Source of the DNA: a virus
IMG/VR virus record: IMGVR_UViG_3300038429_000587
Location: 1-64,000 of that record
Reading direction: 5' to 3' (one strand)
DNA: 64,000 bases
Under the pieces are notes generated by a model. It searched no databases. It was not told the origin of the DNA and was given only the letters and a program-made list of their open reading frames with translations. Each line of letters begins with the position of its first letter. The first letter of the stretch is position 1. Made by a program: the position numbers and the translations under genes. Shown here one piece after another: positions 27,258 to 39,300 of this stretch.

Positions 27258-27922
27258 TTCCAAATTGGAAATACCAGACCCCGCATACCGTTCTGGTCCC
27301 CTACATGAAGAGCCTGCAGGTCTTCCCGGAGGGAATTCTGGGCGCGCTGTACATGGAAACGGTCAATAGCGGAGTAAAAGACATCGTATTTTGGGGAGGC
27401 GTCAAGCTGATCGACTTCGATGGCTTCGTCGCCTTCATGAGCAGCAGCAAGGTGATCGCCCAGATCTACAGCGTGCGGGAAGGGGAGACGGTCAAAGCTG
27501 TCGGGTACTGCTTCTTGCACGAGGTCGATGGCGTCGATGGAGCGCGGCGATCTTTCTTCGGTTTTTGTTTCTTCAAAGATTACTGGGGAAAGCGAGAAGT
27601 CCGGGATCTGATCTGGTTATCGCTGGCGTATTGGTTTTACGAGTGCCGCATCGACGTATTGTACGGGATCACGCTGAGCGATAACTATCTGGCGCGCAAT
27701 GTCGCTCGTAAGTTCGGCTTTCGAGAAATGGCGGCTTTACCTCAGTTTCTTTATCGTCAGGAGAAGCTGGCGGATGCTACGCTAGTGATGCTTAATAAGC
27801 ATACGTTCACGCCTCTCTACGAGGAGGCAGTGCGTAGCGGTGCATTGGAGATCGGGGAGCGAATGTCTCAGGCCCTTCAAGAAGGACCCGGAGCGCCCGC
27901 TCCCGGATACTACTTTAAATAG
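27254..27922 (+). CDS. GNAT-type acetyltransferase-like protein
   Basis: A 222-residue protein. The middle and C-terminal pattern, with GYCFLHEVDG, then FFKDYWGK, LAYWFYECRIDVLYGIT and DNYLARNVARKFGFRE (about residues 150-165), fits a GNAT fold in which an amino group is acetylated. Comparable genes occur beside internal virion genes in podovirus-like genomes. The substrate is unknown. The ATG at 27254 overlaps the previous stop. Confidence 0.6.
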   Translation: MIPNWKYQTPHTVLVPYMKSLQVFPEGILGALYMETVNSGVKDIVFWGGVKLIDFDGFVAFMSSSKVIAQIYSVREGETVKAVGYCFLHEVDGVDGARRSFFGFCFFKDYWGKREVRDLIWLSLAYWFYECRIDVLYGITLSDNYLARNVARKFGFREMAALPQFLYRQEKLADATLVMLNKHTFTPLYEEAVRSGALEIGERMSQALQEGPGAPAPGYYFK

Positions 27923-27962
27923 GGCAGAGAATTCGTCTCCCGCGCAACGGATAAGACAGATT

Positions 27963-28003
27963 GGCCCACGAAGAGCAACCACTCTTTGTGGGCCTTTTCT
28001 TTT
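27963..28003 (+). terminator. Terminator or attenuator before internal virion genes
   Basis: Stem GGCCCAC...GTGGGCC with an inner AGAG/CTCT pair and TTTTCTTTT. It resembles the terS attenuator: both begin with CAGATTGGC and end with GTGGGCCTTTT. It ends 17 bases before the start at 28021. Confidence 0.8.
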
Positions 28004-28020
28004 GCGCCATGAGGGCAGCC

Positions 28021-28575
28021 ATGGGATCGAAAGGAACGAGCAGCAGCACCACGAAATCCGAGGAGTCCATTGCGAATCAGCTGGTTAGCGCGTCGAAGAC
28101 CGGCCAGCAGGAAGCCTCGCAAGTCTTCAATTTGACCTATCCCGGCATGCAGGAGGCCGAGAACTATTATCAGCAGCTGGCGACCGGCGATCCAGGCGCC
28201 ATTTCGAGAGCCATCGCTCCGGCGACGAGTCAGATCACCAAGCAGACGGCTTCGGCCGAGAAGCGGATCTCCGAAGACATGCCTCGGGGCGGCACAAAGA
28301 ATCTCGCCATGGAAGAGGCAGAGATCAACAAGGGAGCGCAGGTTTCGAATCTGGCCACACAAAGCTATCTGAGCAGCTTCCAGAATCTTGCGAATTTAGG
28401 GACCTCCGGCATATCCGAATCGACAAGTTTGTTAGGGACGAGCATCGGCGGGCTTTCGGCGGCGGGAACACAATACTCGAACATCGCCCAGCAGCAGTCG
28501 GAAGGGAAATCGAATTCTCTGGGCTTCTGGGGATCGCTTGCAGGTTCCGGCGCAGAAGTGGCCGCAGGAGCTTAA
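28021..28575 (+). CDS. Internal virion-like protein
   Basis: A 184-residue protein (MGSKGTSSSTTKSEESIAN...), helical and Ala/Gly/Ser/Gln-rich. Placement directly before two long hydrophilic proteins resembles the internal core protein cluster of podoviruses. Start chosen at the second ATG, since GAGGGC lies upstream; ATG at 28010 is the alternative. No enzymatic motif. Confidence 0.5.
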   Translation: MGSKGTSSSTTKSEESIANQLVSASKTGQQEASQVFNLTYPGMQEAENYYQQLATGDPGAISRAIAPATSQITKQTASAEKRISEDMPRGGTKNLAMEEAEINKGAQVSNLATQSYLSSFQNLANLGTSGISESTSLLGTSIGGLSAAGTQYSNIAQQQSEGKSNSLGFWGSLAGSGAEVAAGA

Positions 28576-28587
28576 GAGGAGAAGAAG

Positions 28588-30228
28588 ATGGCAGTCGAAA
28601 CACCCGAACTGCAGATGCCGGTCTTTCAACCGCAGCAGATGGCGGCTCCGCCGCAGCAGCCGACGCAGCCTTCGCAGACGCTGCCAACCTCTGCCGGTTA
28701 CGTCTCGAAAGCAGCTGCGGGCGCGTATGTGGCCAACAACCTTCTGCAAGGATGGCTGCGCGGGCGAGAGTATGCGCAACAGGCCAATATCTCCAAGGCA
28801 AAGCAACAACTCTCCGGCGCCGATTACACCTACCAGACGATGGCCAAGAACTACAACGACCTGCTGCGTAGCGGCAAAGCAGAGACCGATCCCTCCGTGC
28901 AGCAAGCCAAAGACGCTGCTTCGAGAGCTTGGCAGGCAAAGCTGAACGTGATGCAGCAATACGCCACTCCCGAGCAGCAGACAGGGCAGAAAAAAACAAC
29001 CGGGCAGAGAATTAAGGGAGGCTTGAGCAAGACTTTCGGGAAGGGAGGCCTGACGCCGGAGCTGATTCCGCAGGCCTCGCTGGCGGTCCTGCGACAATCT
29101 CCGCCTCCGGGATTGGGACTTACGGCGGAAGACAAGCTCACCCAGCAGCGAGTCGAACAGTCGCAGCTGGAAACGAAGGAAGCCGGTCTACGCGTCGAAA
29201 ACCTGCAGGCGCAGAGCGACACGCGCAAAGAGTACACCGGCTTGCTCAAGGCAGGCGAAAACATTACGCCTACGCAGAAGATGCAGCGCGACATCGACGA
29301 GCGGATTTTAGGCTTGTCGACCGAAGAGCAGCAGACGGCCCGCGACGTTCAGCGCAAGATTCTCACCGGGCAGATGTTGACCGATGGAGAACGCCAATTC
29401 GCCATCGGGAAAAAGATGATCGAAGGGCCGCAAACCGCCATCACCGAAGACGGATTGAAGCAATATATAACGCGCTACGATCCGAATACAGGGCAGGTTC
29501 TTTCGAAGACTTTGATCGGGAAGAAGTTTCACGAAAGCGCTGCCGCCGATGCGATCGCCGTGTTGCATGCGCAGCAGCAGGGAGCCTTCAGCATGTACAA
29601 GAAGGCGTTCCCAGATAAGCCCGACGAGGAGATATGGAAGTTAGTTTCCGCCGACTTCACCAAGAATCCGTATCTTACGTCGGAACTCTTAGGCGACAGC
29701 CCGCAGCAGGCGGCGAAAGATCAGTTTGCCGTCAGCAACGCGATCAAATCCGTGATGCAGGAGTTCGGCACAGGACCGGAGGGGCAGAAAGGCAAAGCAG
29801 AGTTCAGTAACTTTGTCGTTCCGCCGAAGGATAACGACCAGACCGGGCTGTATATGTTCAGTGGCCAGGTCGCCGATCCGAAAAGTTCGGGCATGCTTTG
29901 GTGGAAGAAGAACCTCTACGCTGGAGACCTGTCGAAAGAAGAGCTGGTCAGCAAGGCCTCGGCCTATCGCAACAGGTTGGCGGCGCAGCTGCAGAAACAG
30001 CGGAGAACTCCTTCCGATATCAATCGCATGCTGCAGCCTTTCGATCAGGAGATCCAGTCTCTGCGTGGGGGCGGGGCGCAGATGGCGACTCCTCCGAGCG
30101 GCGCTCAGCCCTATCGCATTACAGCGGGAGGCCAGAGCGTGACGCGCAACTTGACGAGCGATCAAGTCGAGGCGTTGCAGCAAGGCGGCGCCTCTGTGGA
30201 ACCGATGTCTATGGGTGCGCAGCCGTAG
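28588..30228 (+). CDS. Internal virion-like protein, target of a self-spacer
   Basis: A 546-residue hydrophilic protein with Gln/Ala-rich N-terminal helices (MAVETPELQMPVFQPQQM...), a coiled-coil centre and a Gly/Gln-rich end. It probably belongs to the ejected core proteins, given its place before the giant polyvalent gene. Bases 29078-29115 are a perfect match to a unit of CRISPR array A. No catalytic motif is visible. Confidence 0.55.
   Translation: MAVETPELQMPVFQPQQMAAPPQQPTQPSQTLPTSAGYVSKAAAGAYVANNLLQGWLRGREYAQQANISKAKQQLSGADYTYQTMAKNYNDLLRSGKAETDPSVQQAKDAASRAWQAKLNVMQQYATPEQQTGQKKTTGQRIKGGLSKTFGKGGLTPELIPQASLAVLRQSPPPGLGLTAEDKLTQQRVEQSQLETKEAGLRVENLQAQSDTRKEYTGLLKAGENITPTQKMQRDIDERILGLSTEEQQTARDVQRKILTGQMLTDGERQFAIGKKMIEGPQTAITEDGLKQYITRYDPNTGQVLSKTLIGKKFHESAAADAIAVLHAQQQGAFSMYKKAFPDKPDEEIWKLVSADFTKNPYLTSELLGDSPQQAAKDQFAVSNAIKSVMQEFGTGPEGQKGKAEFSNFVVPPKDNDQTGLYMFSGQVADPKSSGMLWWKKNLYAGDLSKEELVSKASAYRNRLAAQLQKQRRTPSDINRMLQPFDQEIQSLRGGGAQMATPPSGAQPYRITAGGQSVTRNLTSDQVEALQQGGASVEPMSMGAQP
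29078..29115 (+). other. Self-protospacer matching array A spacer
   Basis: These 38 bases are the exact reverse complement of 26542-26579. The core corresponds to the 33-nt spacer and the extra bases extend slightly into both flanking repeats. The 3' flank is GGACTTACGG beyond the identity, or ATTGGGAC counted from the spacer end. The guide has coding-strand sequence, so it would pair with the template strand. Confidence 0.95.
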
Positions 30229-30312
30229 GCGGCGCTCCGCGCCGTAGCTGGAGGGTAGCGACGCCTTCGGCGTCCGAGCAAGAGGCAGCGAGGGCTTCGC
30301 CCTCCTAGCAAG
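30229..30312 (+). repeat. Dispersed hairpin repeat cluster 8
   Basis: Three hairpins: GGCGCTCCGCGCC, GACGCCTTCGGCGTC and GAGGGCTTCGCCCTC. The last two are almost identical to cluster 1, including linker bases, which suggests recent copying between sites 25 kb apart. Confidence 0.8.
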
Positions 30313-30334
30313 GCAAGTTTGCAGGGGCTTTACT

Positions 30335-33300
30335 TTGGGTACTTTTCGCACGATTGGCGATGTCGATGCTTTTCTCAACAAGACGCAGAAGAAAGCTGCC
30401 CCCGTCGCGGCCGCTTCTCCTGCCAGGGGGGCCGCTCCGTCTATGCCAGAGCCTGCTGCCGTGGCGACCGGTGGCCCCATGGATATCGGTCTTGTGCCCA
30501 AGACGGAAGCTGCTCCTAAGGCCACCATACGATCCATCGCCGATGTCGACCGCTATCTGACGGAAAGCCAAAAAGGCTTCGGAACGCAGATCAAGGAATC
30601 TCTCTTCGGCAAAAAGATGGAGGCTCCCATGGCGGAGCCTTCGATCCGCGCCGAAGATCCCGGCGTTGTCGGGCGCCTGTGGCGCGACTTCATGCTGGCG
30701 CCGACCGGCACCGGCAAGACGCTGGGAGAGGTGAAAGAAAGCATATTCAATCCGGTCGGCCGGACGAATATTCAGCAGCAACGTGTCGAAGATTTGCAGG
30801 AAAAGGCTTATCAGCAGCAATACGCAGGGCGCGGCGTTGCGGTTCGGGCAGCGGCTTCGTTAGGAACCGGCGTGGGCCGCTTCGTGGAAGGGCAAACCAG
30901 CCCCTTCCAGCTGGCTCTTCTCTTTGCGGGACCAGCTAAGGCTGTGGCTGCAGAGGGCGCGGCTGGAGTTTTCAGCCCCAAACTTGCGACTCTCGGCAAA
31001 TTGGCGCATTTCGGCTTCACCTCGCAAATGGCCATGGGCGCGGTCGACGATTCGCAACAGGCAGTGCAGGAATTTCGCGGAGGGAATTGGGAGAAGGGGA
31101 TTCAGCTCTCGGTCGACGGGATGGTGAATGCTCTTTTTGCCGTTAGCGGGACTACGCATGCACGAGCGGAGGAGACGGTTCGCCGTTCGCTCGAAAGCAA
31201 CTCCCGGCAGATCTATAAGAGCTCGTGGACAAAGCTTACTCCGGAGCAAAAGTCGAACGTCGTATACGAAGCGACGCGCAAAATGCCGTTTTATCGGGAT
31301 CTGGAGAAGAATGTTCCGAGCAAGAAGATCTACGAGCAGATGGCGGCGGCGAACAAAGCCTATTCCTCCTATATCGAACACGCGCAAGAGGAAGGATTAA
31401 GGCCTCCGCCTGGGGGCGAGCCGGAGAAACTGCAAGAGTTGTTGTTACAGAAGCAGGCCAGCGATGCCGACCGGGCGACGGGGAACGCCTTTCTTGGGCA
31501 AAAGCTCGACGAGGAAGTAGCGCGGCGCGCAGAAGAGCATCGCATCGAACTCGAAAAGGAACATGCGGCATACAAGGCCAGCGAGGACGCGAAGCGGGAA
31601 GAAGAAGTTCGCGCTAAGGAAGAGCCTCCCGTCACGGTTGTCGACCGGCGTTCGGTCTCCGATGCCGTCTCTCCTCAAGAGCGGGAAGAAGTACAGGCTT
31701 CGGCGCGGCATGTGCTCGAAGAAGAGCGCGCCCGGCGCATGCGCGAGAAGGAAGAAGCGGGCATCGGCGTAACGGATCGCCGTTCGGCGGCGGAACTGAA
31801 CCGCACGATGCAGGAAGAAGTGGAGCAGCGCGGCAAGTTGGAGACTCCGGCAGGGCAGCGATATGCTGCAGCACACGACCGGCTGACGGAGATGTCCGAA
31901 CAGATCTTTCCCGGAGCCGGACCGGAAACAGTTTATGAGCGGCTCCGGCGCAAACAGCGAGAGGGATTCAACCTCTCGCGAGAGGAAGAGGGATTCCTTG
32001 GCTTACACGCGCAACGCGAAACCTTCGAACGCGAACTATTGCGGGATACGAAGCTACGTGGAGCAACTGCCGCCGACCGGCAGGAACGGAATCTCGATTC
32101 GTTACGCACACTGGCGGTAAACGCGGAGCGCGAAACGGATTTGCAGGAAGCTTCGCGCACCTTGCGCGATCAGGCGGGGCGCGCCAAATCTCCAGACGAA
32201 GCCGATTCGCTGGCAAAGGAATCGCTGGAGGCTCAGGAGATGGCGGAACGGCTGCGCACGGAGCGCAGTCACGAACAGATTCGCCGGTCTCTCAGCGCTC
32301 AACCGCCCGAAGCGGGTTTCGAGCCTTTAGGCGCTCCTGTCGCCCGTTTGGAAGGGAAGAACACCTGGGTCGATCTTCCCGATGGACGCGCTCTTCCGGC
32401 GCAATACGGCGCTGTGCGGCTCAGTGACCTGATCCGGGGAGAGGCAGAAACGCCCAAACTTCGCGCCGGACAGTACGATCCAGGATTCCTGGTGTCGAAC
32501 GACACGGCGGCGCAGTATGGGCCATTGACGGTCTTGAAGGACGGCAGGGTGATGAACGGCGTGCGCCGGTTGGGCATGCTGGAAGAGGCGCTGCGAGGGC
32601 CGGACAGGGATCGCATCTTAAACGAAGTCGAGGGACAGCTGTGGCGCTTTGGGATTGAGACGGGCGAAGGGCTGGATCGAAGCGATCCTTACGTTCCGGT
32701 GCGAATCCTGGATGCGGAGCCGGAGGATGCGCAGAGTGTCGCCATCCTGCGCAGCGATCTGGACCGCACAACGCCGATCCCGGAGGAGACGGAGCTGCCG
32801 AGCGGCGTCGACAAACAGAAGCTCCCCTCCGGACGCATCGATACCATCGTGGAGCGGCTCAAAGAGATGCCTTCCGGCTCGACGCTGGGGGACTTGCTGT
32901 CGTCGCGGGAAGGGCATGCCATCCTCGACGAGATGGTGAGCGAGGGCGTTCTCGATCAGCACAGCGCCGAGGAGTTTCTGACCGAGTCCGGAGAGTTGAC
33001 GGAGCCGGGGAAGAGCCTGCTGGAGCGCATTATTCTGGGCCGGGCCGTGGACGATCAGGCCTTGCTGCGGGAGATGCCGCAATCGGTAACCGATAAGCTT
33101 ACTTATGCGCTGCCAGGTCTGGCTCGCCTGCAGGAGGGGCCGGAAGACTGGCAGATCGGATCGCATCTGAAGCGGGCACTGCGCGATTGGGCAAAGATCG
33201 ATCCGCTGCGCACGGCGCTCAACGAGGTCGGCAACCCGAGAGATTCGATAGTCGACAAGTTTTACCGGCCACACGATTACCGGCTGGGAGGACTGATCTT

Positions 33301-36300
33301 CCAGCGCAGGCCTGCAGCGCCGCATCCGATCCGCGAGGCGTTGGCGAGGCTCTTCGAGCAGCCGCACGACCGGATTGAAACGGCTTTCAACGACTATGCC
33401 GACGCGATGGAAGCACGGCAGGATACGCATCAGTCGCCGAACGAGGCCTTCAACCGGCAGATCGGAGATCGATTCGAGATCGAAGTGCTGCCTCAGGAAT
33501 GGGAGACGGCGAAACCTCTTCCTCCATCAGAACGCGCTGCAATCAAGGAGCAAGAGAAGCCCAAGCCTAAAGTAAAGCCTCAAACGAAAGAAGTCGCTGC
33601 GCGCAAAGCGTTGGTTCCGCCGCCGCCAGCGCCGGAGCCAGAGGCAGCGAGGCCTGCGGTCTCCGAGCGAGCGCTGCGCGCTCCTAGCGAAGCACAGCAG
33701 GATGCAGACCGCGCTGTGCTGGAGTCGGCAATCGAGAATGGGGCAGTTACGCCGGAGTCGTTGAGGAAGTTCTTCGAGTCCGATTCTCGGACAAAACAGC
33801 ATGCCGACTTGCTGATGGATATCTTCAGCCGGGTGATTCCCGGCGCCCATAACATGTCGCTGGAGGAGTATTTAGCGGACAAGATATCGGACTTCCGGCG
33901 CAATCCCGAACTGGCGCAGAAGGGCGCAACGCAGTTCCTGGACGATGGGCGCGTGTTGATCGAGCTGGGGCCGAAAGCAGACGTTTCGACGGTGCTGCAT
34001 GAGTGGTTCCATGCCATGCACAAGTATCTTTCCCCTGAAGATCGGGCCACAATCGCCAATTTTGTGGGCGCGGAAGATCCAGATCTGTTGAGCCGGGAGC
34101 ATTACGAGGAGGCCGCCAGGGCTTTCGAGAAATATCTCGCCAGCGGGAAAGCGCCGCTGGAGGAGCTGGAGACCACCTTCGGGAAACTGAAGGGGATCTT
34201 CCGCAAGATCTACGAGGGGATTCGCAATTCGCCGTTGTCGATCCGTCTCTCCAAGGAGATGCGGGAGACCTTCGACCGCTGGTTTGGGTTGGAGGCTCCG
34301 GCAGAGGAGATGCAGCCGCTTCCGGAAGAGAAGATCAAGAAGCCTCCCAATCTACGCGAGGCGGAGGATCTTGTCTGGCAGAAGCACGAGGAGCTGGAGC
34401 CGCAAAAGGATATTCCGCTGAGCATGTTCCGGCTGCGGGAGGCTTCGGGATTGCCGGAAGAACTCTTCGACGAGGCGATTCACAGCTTAAGAAAGCAGCA
34501 CCGGCTCTTTACGACGCCCTACGACAAGCAGGAAGGGGCGGTCTACTCTCCCGAGCATGAAAACAATCCGATGTACGGCGGCGCCGGTTGGCTGATCGCC
34601 TCGACGCGCAGGCCGGAGGCGGATTGGTTGCCGCGTTCCCCGGAAGATCTGAAGGAGGTCAGCGAAAAAGAATTGGCGCCGCCTCCGGAATCGTTGACGA
34701 CGATCACGCCGGAGGAGCTGGAGAAGTCGGAGCTGAAGATCAAGCTCAATTCGACGCCGCTGCAGGAGCGGATGGCAGAGGCGCGGGCTAAGAGCTTTCC
34801 CGATCTGGATACCGCCAAAGCCTGGATGATCAACAACAAGGGCGGGCTAACGGTGGCCGAGGCGCGGCAAACGCCGGAAGGGGATGTTTTTGTTCATTTC
34901 ATCCCCGAAACGCCGGGAACTCTCTTCCAGGAAGAGCCGAAGAGCCTGGGCGAGATGGTGCGCCATGTGGAACGTCTCAAAAAGGAACGGGAGCGGATCG
35001 GAGATCCGGAGCGGCGGAGGATTCTGGATAGGGAAATCGGCCGGTGGGAGGGTAAAATTGGGACTCCGGAGTTTGGGCTCTTCGCGCCGCCGACGAGCGA
35101 GGCGCGGATCGCGCCTCCTCCGGAAGATCGACCCGCAGAAAAGCCGGGACAGAGCTTGATTTTGTTCCCGGAGGAGATCAGCAATGAATCCAGACGAGCA
35201 GCCGACCAGAGAAGAGCAGCAGTGGATGACGCTGCTCGGCTTCAAAACGCTGAAAGAGCTGAACGACTGGCTACAGGAGCCGAGCGACCCCAACCTATAC
35301 CTGCGGATCGGCCCAGCCTACCCGGAGTTTCCCGCCCTGCAGCAGGAACTGCGCGAGTCGAGGAACGAAGAAACAGCTTCAACCGGGCAGGAGACGTCCG
35401 AGTAGAGCCACCGCAACGTCTGCGGACCCCGGCTATCGTCAATTCCGACCAGTGGCGCACACGCATGATCGATCTGCGCATGCCGGAAGGCCTTCCTGCG
35501 CCCAGTTACAAGATCAGCGACACGACAGCGGCGTTGCTAAGTTATCCGGGACAGCGCGAGATCGTGGAATCGACGATGTCGACGCTGCAGCAATTCGACG
35601 GAACGGTGATCGCGACGCCGACCGGCACCGGCAAAACCTTCACGGCGCTGGGCGTGATCAAGGAAAGCTTCGATCCGGCCAAGGATCGCATGCTGATCCT
35701 GACGACCAGCCAGGAGATCATCCGTCAGCGCAATGGATGGAAGGATGCCGGGAAGCGCTTCTTCAACCTGGACGTCAAGGACATGCCCACGGACTTTACC
35801 AAGGCGGTGGAGCCGGGAATATATGTAACCACATACGATACATTAATGCGCCGCTATAACGCGGGGCGGTATCCGTGGAAGATGGTCATCGCCGACGAGT
35901 CGGACGAGGCGCGCAATTGGTGGAGTTCGAAGACGGGCAGAGCGGTGATGCGGCTCTCCGACGCTTCGGAGAAGGTTGTGTATCTCTCTGCGACGCCCTT
36001 CCATCTGGTACAGGAATATGGGTACATGACGAAACTTGGTTTGTGGAAGCCGAATGAATTCGAGAGCTTCGCCAAGCAATTCGGAGCACGCAAGACGAGC
36101 GACGGCCGCTGGATTGGAGGAGCCGATCCGAAACAGCTGATCCGGCTGCGGAAGGTCATGGTGGAGCGCGGGCAGTTTGTCACCATGGACAAGAGTTACG
36201 ACGGTTACTCGGCGCAATTCGCCATGGTGGGGTTGAAAGAAAGCCATGTGAAGGACATGCGCAACGCGGTGCAGGCCTTTACGGAGGCGGAGCGCTGGTT

Positions 36301-39300
36301 CAAGATGCGCGGTCAATCGGAGAAAGCCCGCGCCGTTCGCGGCGTTGCGACCACTTATCTCAAAAACTATCTGGAAAGAAGTATGTTGCCGCAGACCATC
36401 GAGATGATGAAGGAAGCGCGGCGGCAAGGGTGGTTCCCGCAGCTCTATGTCGAGAACTTGAACGAGCGCAACGACATTTACGAGTTTCTGGAGCCGGTCG
36501 ATAAGGCTATGGGCGGAAGGCTCAGCCAGTTGTTGCCGCCGCTTCCCGGCGTTTACGAAGAGCTGGTGAAGGCTGTCGGAGAAGAGCAGATAGCGAACTT
36601 CACGGGCCTGGATTCGCCGGAACGCAGAAAGGCTCTGGAGGATCACAATTCCGGGAAGAAGCCATTCATGCTGGTGACGTATGGAGCAGGCGGCCGTGGC
36701 GTGAATACGCATGACACTTCCGGAGTGCGCCCGCGCATGCAATTCATTCTCGGCCCTCCCTGGTCGGGGATGATGCTGGATCAGGCTGTGGGCAGGCCCT
36801 GGCGCTACGGAACGAAGTCCAATGTGCAGGCGGTCTTCATGGCTACCAATGCCAAGCCGCATGTCAACATGATCGCCGGGAAGATCGCTCCCCGGCTGGA
36901 GAGCTTGCGAGCGGCGGTGAGCGGCGTCGACGGAACCGATCCGCTGGTGAGAGCGATGCGCGATCTGCGCGGCGCGAGGGAAGAGCTGGCCTCCTTCAAC
37001 CTGGGCGGCGGGCAGGAAAACAAAGCGCAGGACTTCCTGCAACTCGACAACCGGATTCCGATCAAGAACTACAAAGAGATCAAGATCGATTCGGCAGAAG
37101 GCGCGAAGAATAAAGGGATGAAGTATCCCGGACAGGTCGATGACCAGCCGGGAGTCATCACGCTCTTCCAGGAAGAAGGCAAGCCGAAGCTGCCGGAGCG
37201 CTTTGTTTCGCCGGAAGAAGCCAAGGCGATCCTGATGACTCGCGAGATGATGCAGTCGCTGGCCGATGGCGAGAATCTGCCGGTAGCGGGAGAAGAGCTG
37301 AATGCGATTACGCCTGGAGAGCGGAAGATATTGGCTGACACGGTGGGGCCAGTCGTCGAGGCCTCCGTGGAAAAGCCGGGTGAGGGAGACAAATCGGCGA
37401 TTGCCCGCCAGGAAGCGGGGAATGAGATTACACGGATTCTGGCCGCGAAGCGCATTGGCGATGTCGAGGCGACTCCGCAGGGCTGGGAGATGAAGGTGGA
37501 AACACCGGCTGCGGAAGCTCCAAAGCCGGAAGAAGGCCATGTCGCTCCGCTGTACTGGATGATGAGCGGGCGTCTCAACATGGAGCGCGTGACGCGTCAG
37601 GCCAACGTGCCGGAAATCGGCAAAGAGTTGAAGCGGATGCACGACGACTATCTGGTGCGCGCTCACAACTATGCCGGAGATTTTACTCATCGCTTTCTGC
37701 AGCTGATGAAGGAGAGCGGAGTTTCGCTGAAGGGCGAGGAGTTCCGCAATTTCTGGTTGGCGAAGGAAGGGAAGGCCCCGCCTGCCAATGCACGCATCGC
37801 CAAGGCTGTGGAAGCGGCGACGAAGCTTTTCGAAGAAGCTCATCGCGAGGCAGCGGAACGGGGAATCTACCTGAAAGACTGGCAGGACGGCAAGGAAACG
37901 AAGATCTATTTCGAGGACTTTACCGCGAAACCGGACTATATGCCGCATCGTTACAGCGATACGGAGAAGATTCGCGTCACCGATCCGGAAACAGGCGAGA
38001 AACTCACCACTACCTGGGGCGAGTTAACTGGAGGCAAGATCCAGGAAGATCGCCGCAAACGCATCATCGCCGGATTGCGCAAGCAGAGCGGCATGACGGC
38101 GGCGCAGGTAGAAGACTGGCTGCAGAATCGCCGCCGCCGCGTTCCACTGGCGGGAAACATCGAGCGCGCCCGCAAGGCCGATATGCCGGGATACCGCATG
38201 GATGCCGGAGCGGTGCTGGATTACTTCCACGATCTGGGAGAGGTGCTGGCCCGTCAGGAGGTTTTCGGTCAGGATCGCGAAAAGCTGGACGGCGTGATTG
38301 CCCGAGTGCCCAGCGCCAAGGGTATCCAGGTGCTCAACACGATCTTCGACGGGCTGCTGAAGCCAAAGCCGATGGATGAGCGGACGGCGCGCTGGTACAG
38401 TCTGATCGCCAATACGCAGGTATTGTCGAAGATGGCGTTTTCGGCCGCCAAGGTGCCAGGTCACCTTGCTTTGTATCCAGTGGTGATGGAGGATTTTGCC
38501 TCGCTCACCAGGGCGCTGTTCGGTTTCGCCTTCAATTTCCGCGAGATGCAGGAGAGGGCGATTGCTGCCGGAGCGTTGACGGAATATGCGAAGTCGGCCT
38601 CGATGCTGGAGCATAGCGCCTCGTTGAATCTTTCCAGCAAGTTCCTGGGTGGAGTGGGATTCAACTGGTTCTACAAGATGGACCGCATCGTCACCAACGG
38701 CGCGGCGCGCAGTTGGATGGAACGGTATGCGCTGCCGAAACTGATGGAGAATTCGAAGCGGTCCGCGCATATCCGCGACCAGCTACGGGATAAGCTGATG
38801 CTCTCGAACGAGGCGATTGACGCGGCTATTCAGCGTAAACGCTGGACAGAACAGGATTTGAATCGCGGATCGGTCGCTGTGACGAACCGGACGCTCTTTA
38901 CCAGTTCTCCGGCAGAGTTGCCGCCGAACTGGCGCGTGCGCCCCGACGATCCCGTCGCCGAGAACATGGCGCAATATTTGCGTGTGGCCACGATTCTGAA
39001 GGGCTTTACCTTCAAGATCGCCAACTCGATCAAAGAGAACATCATCGACGAAGCCCGGAAGGGAAACTATCGACCGATAGCGTATGCGCTGGTCTCTTTC
39101 CCGGCCGCAGCCGAGGCGATCAAGGCGCTCTCTGCCACGGCGCATACGGCGGTGTCGGCGGCGACGGGCGGCGGAGTAGCTCCGGCGCAAAAGTATCTAC
39201 AGGATTGGGAGGACCTCTTCGACGATCCGACAGTCGGCAAGTTCATCAAGCGCTATGTCGACGACCTGGGGATCGGCACGGCGCAGGAGATCCTGAGCAA

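Noticed and set aside
35843-37948. 701-codon minus-strand frame opposite the giant gene
   Set aside because: It lies wholly antisense to helicase and later domains with recognisable motifs; composition is that of a codon-bias shadow.
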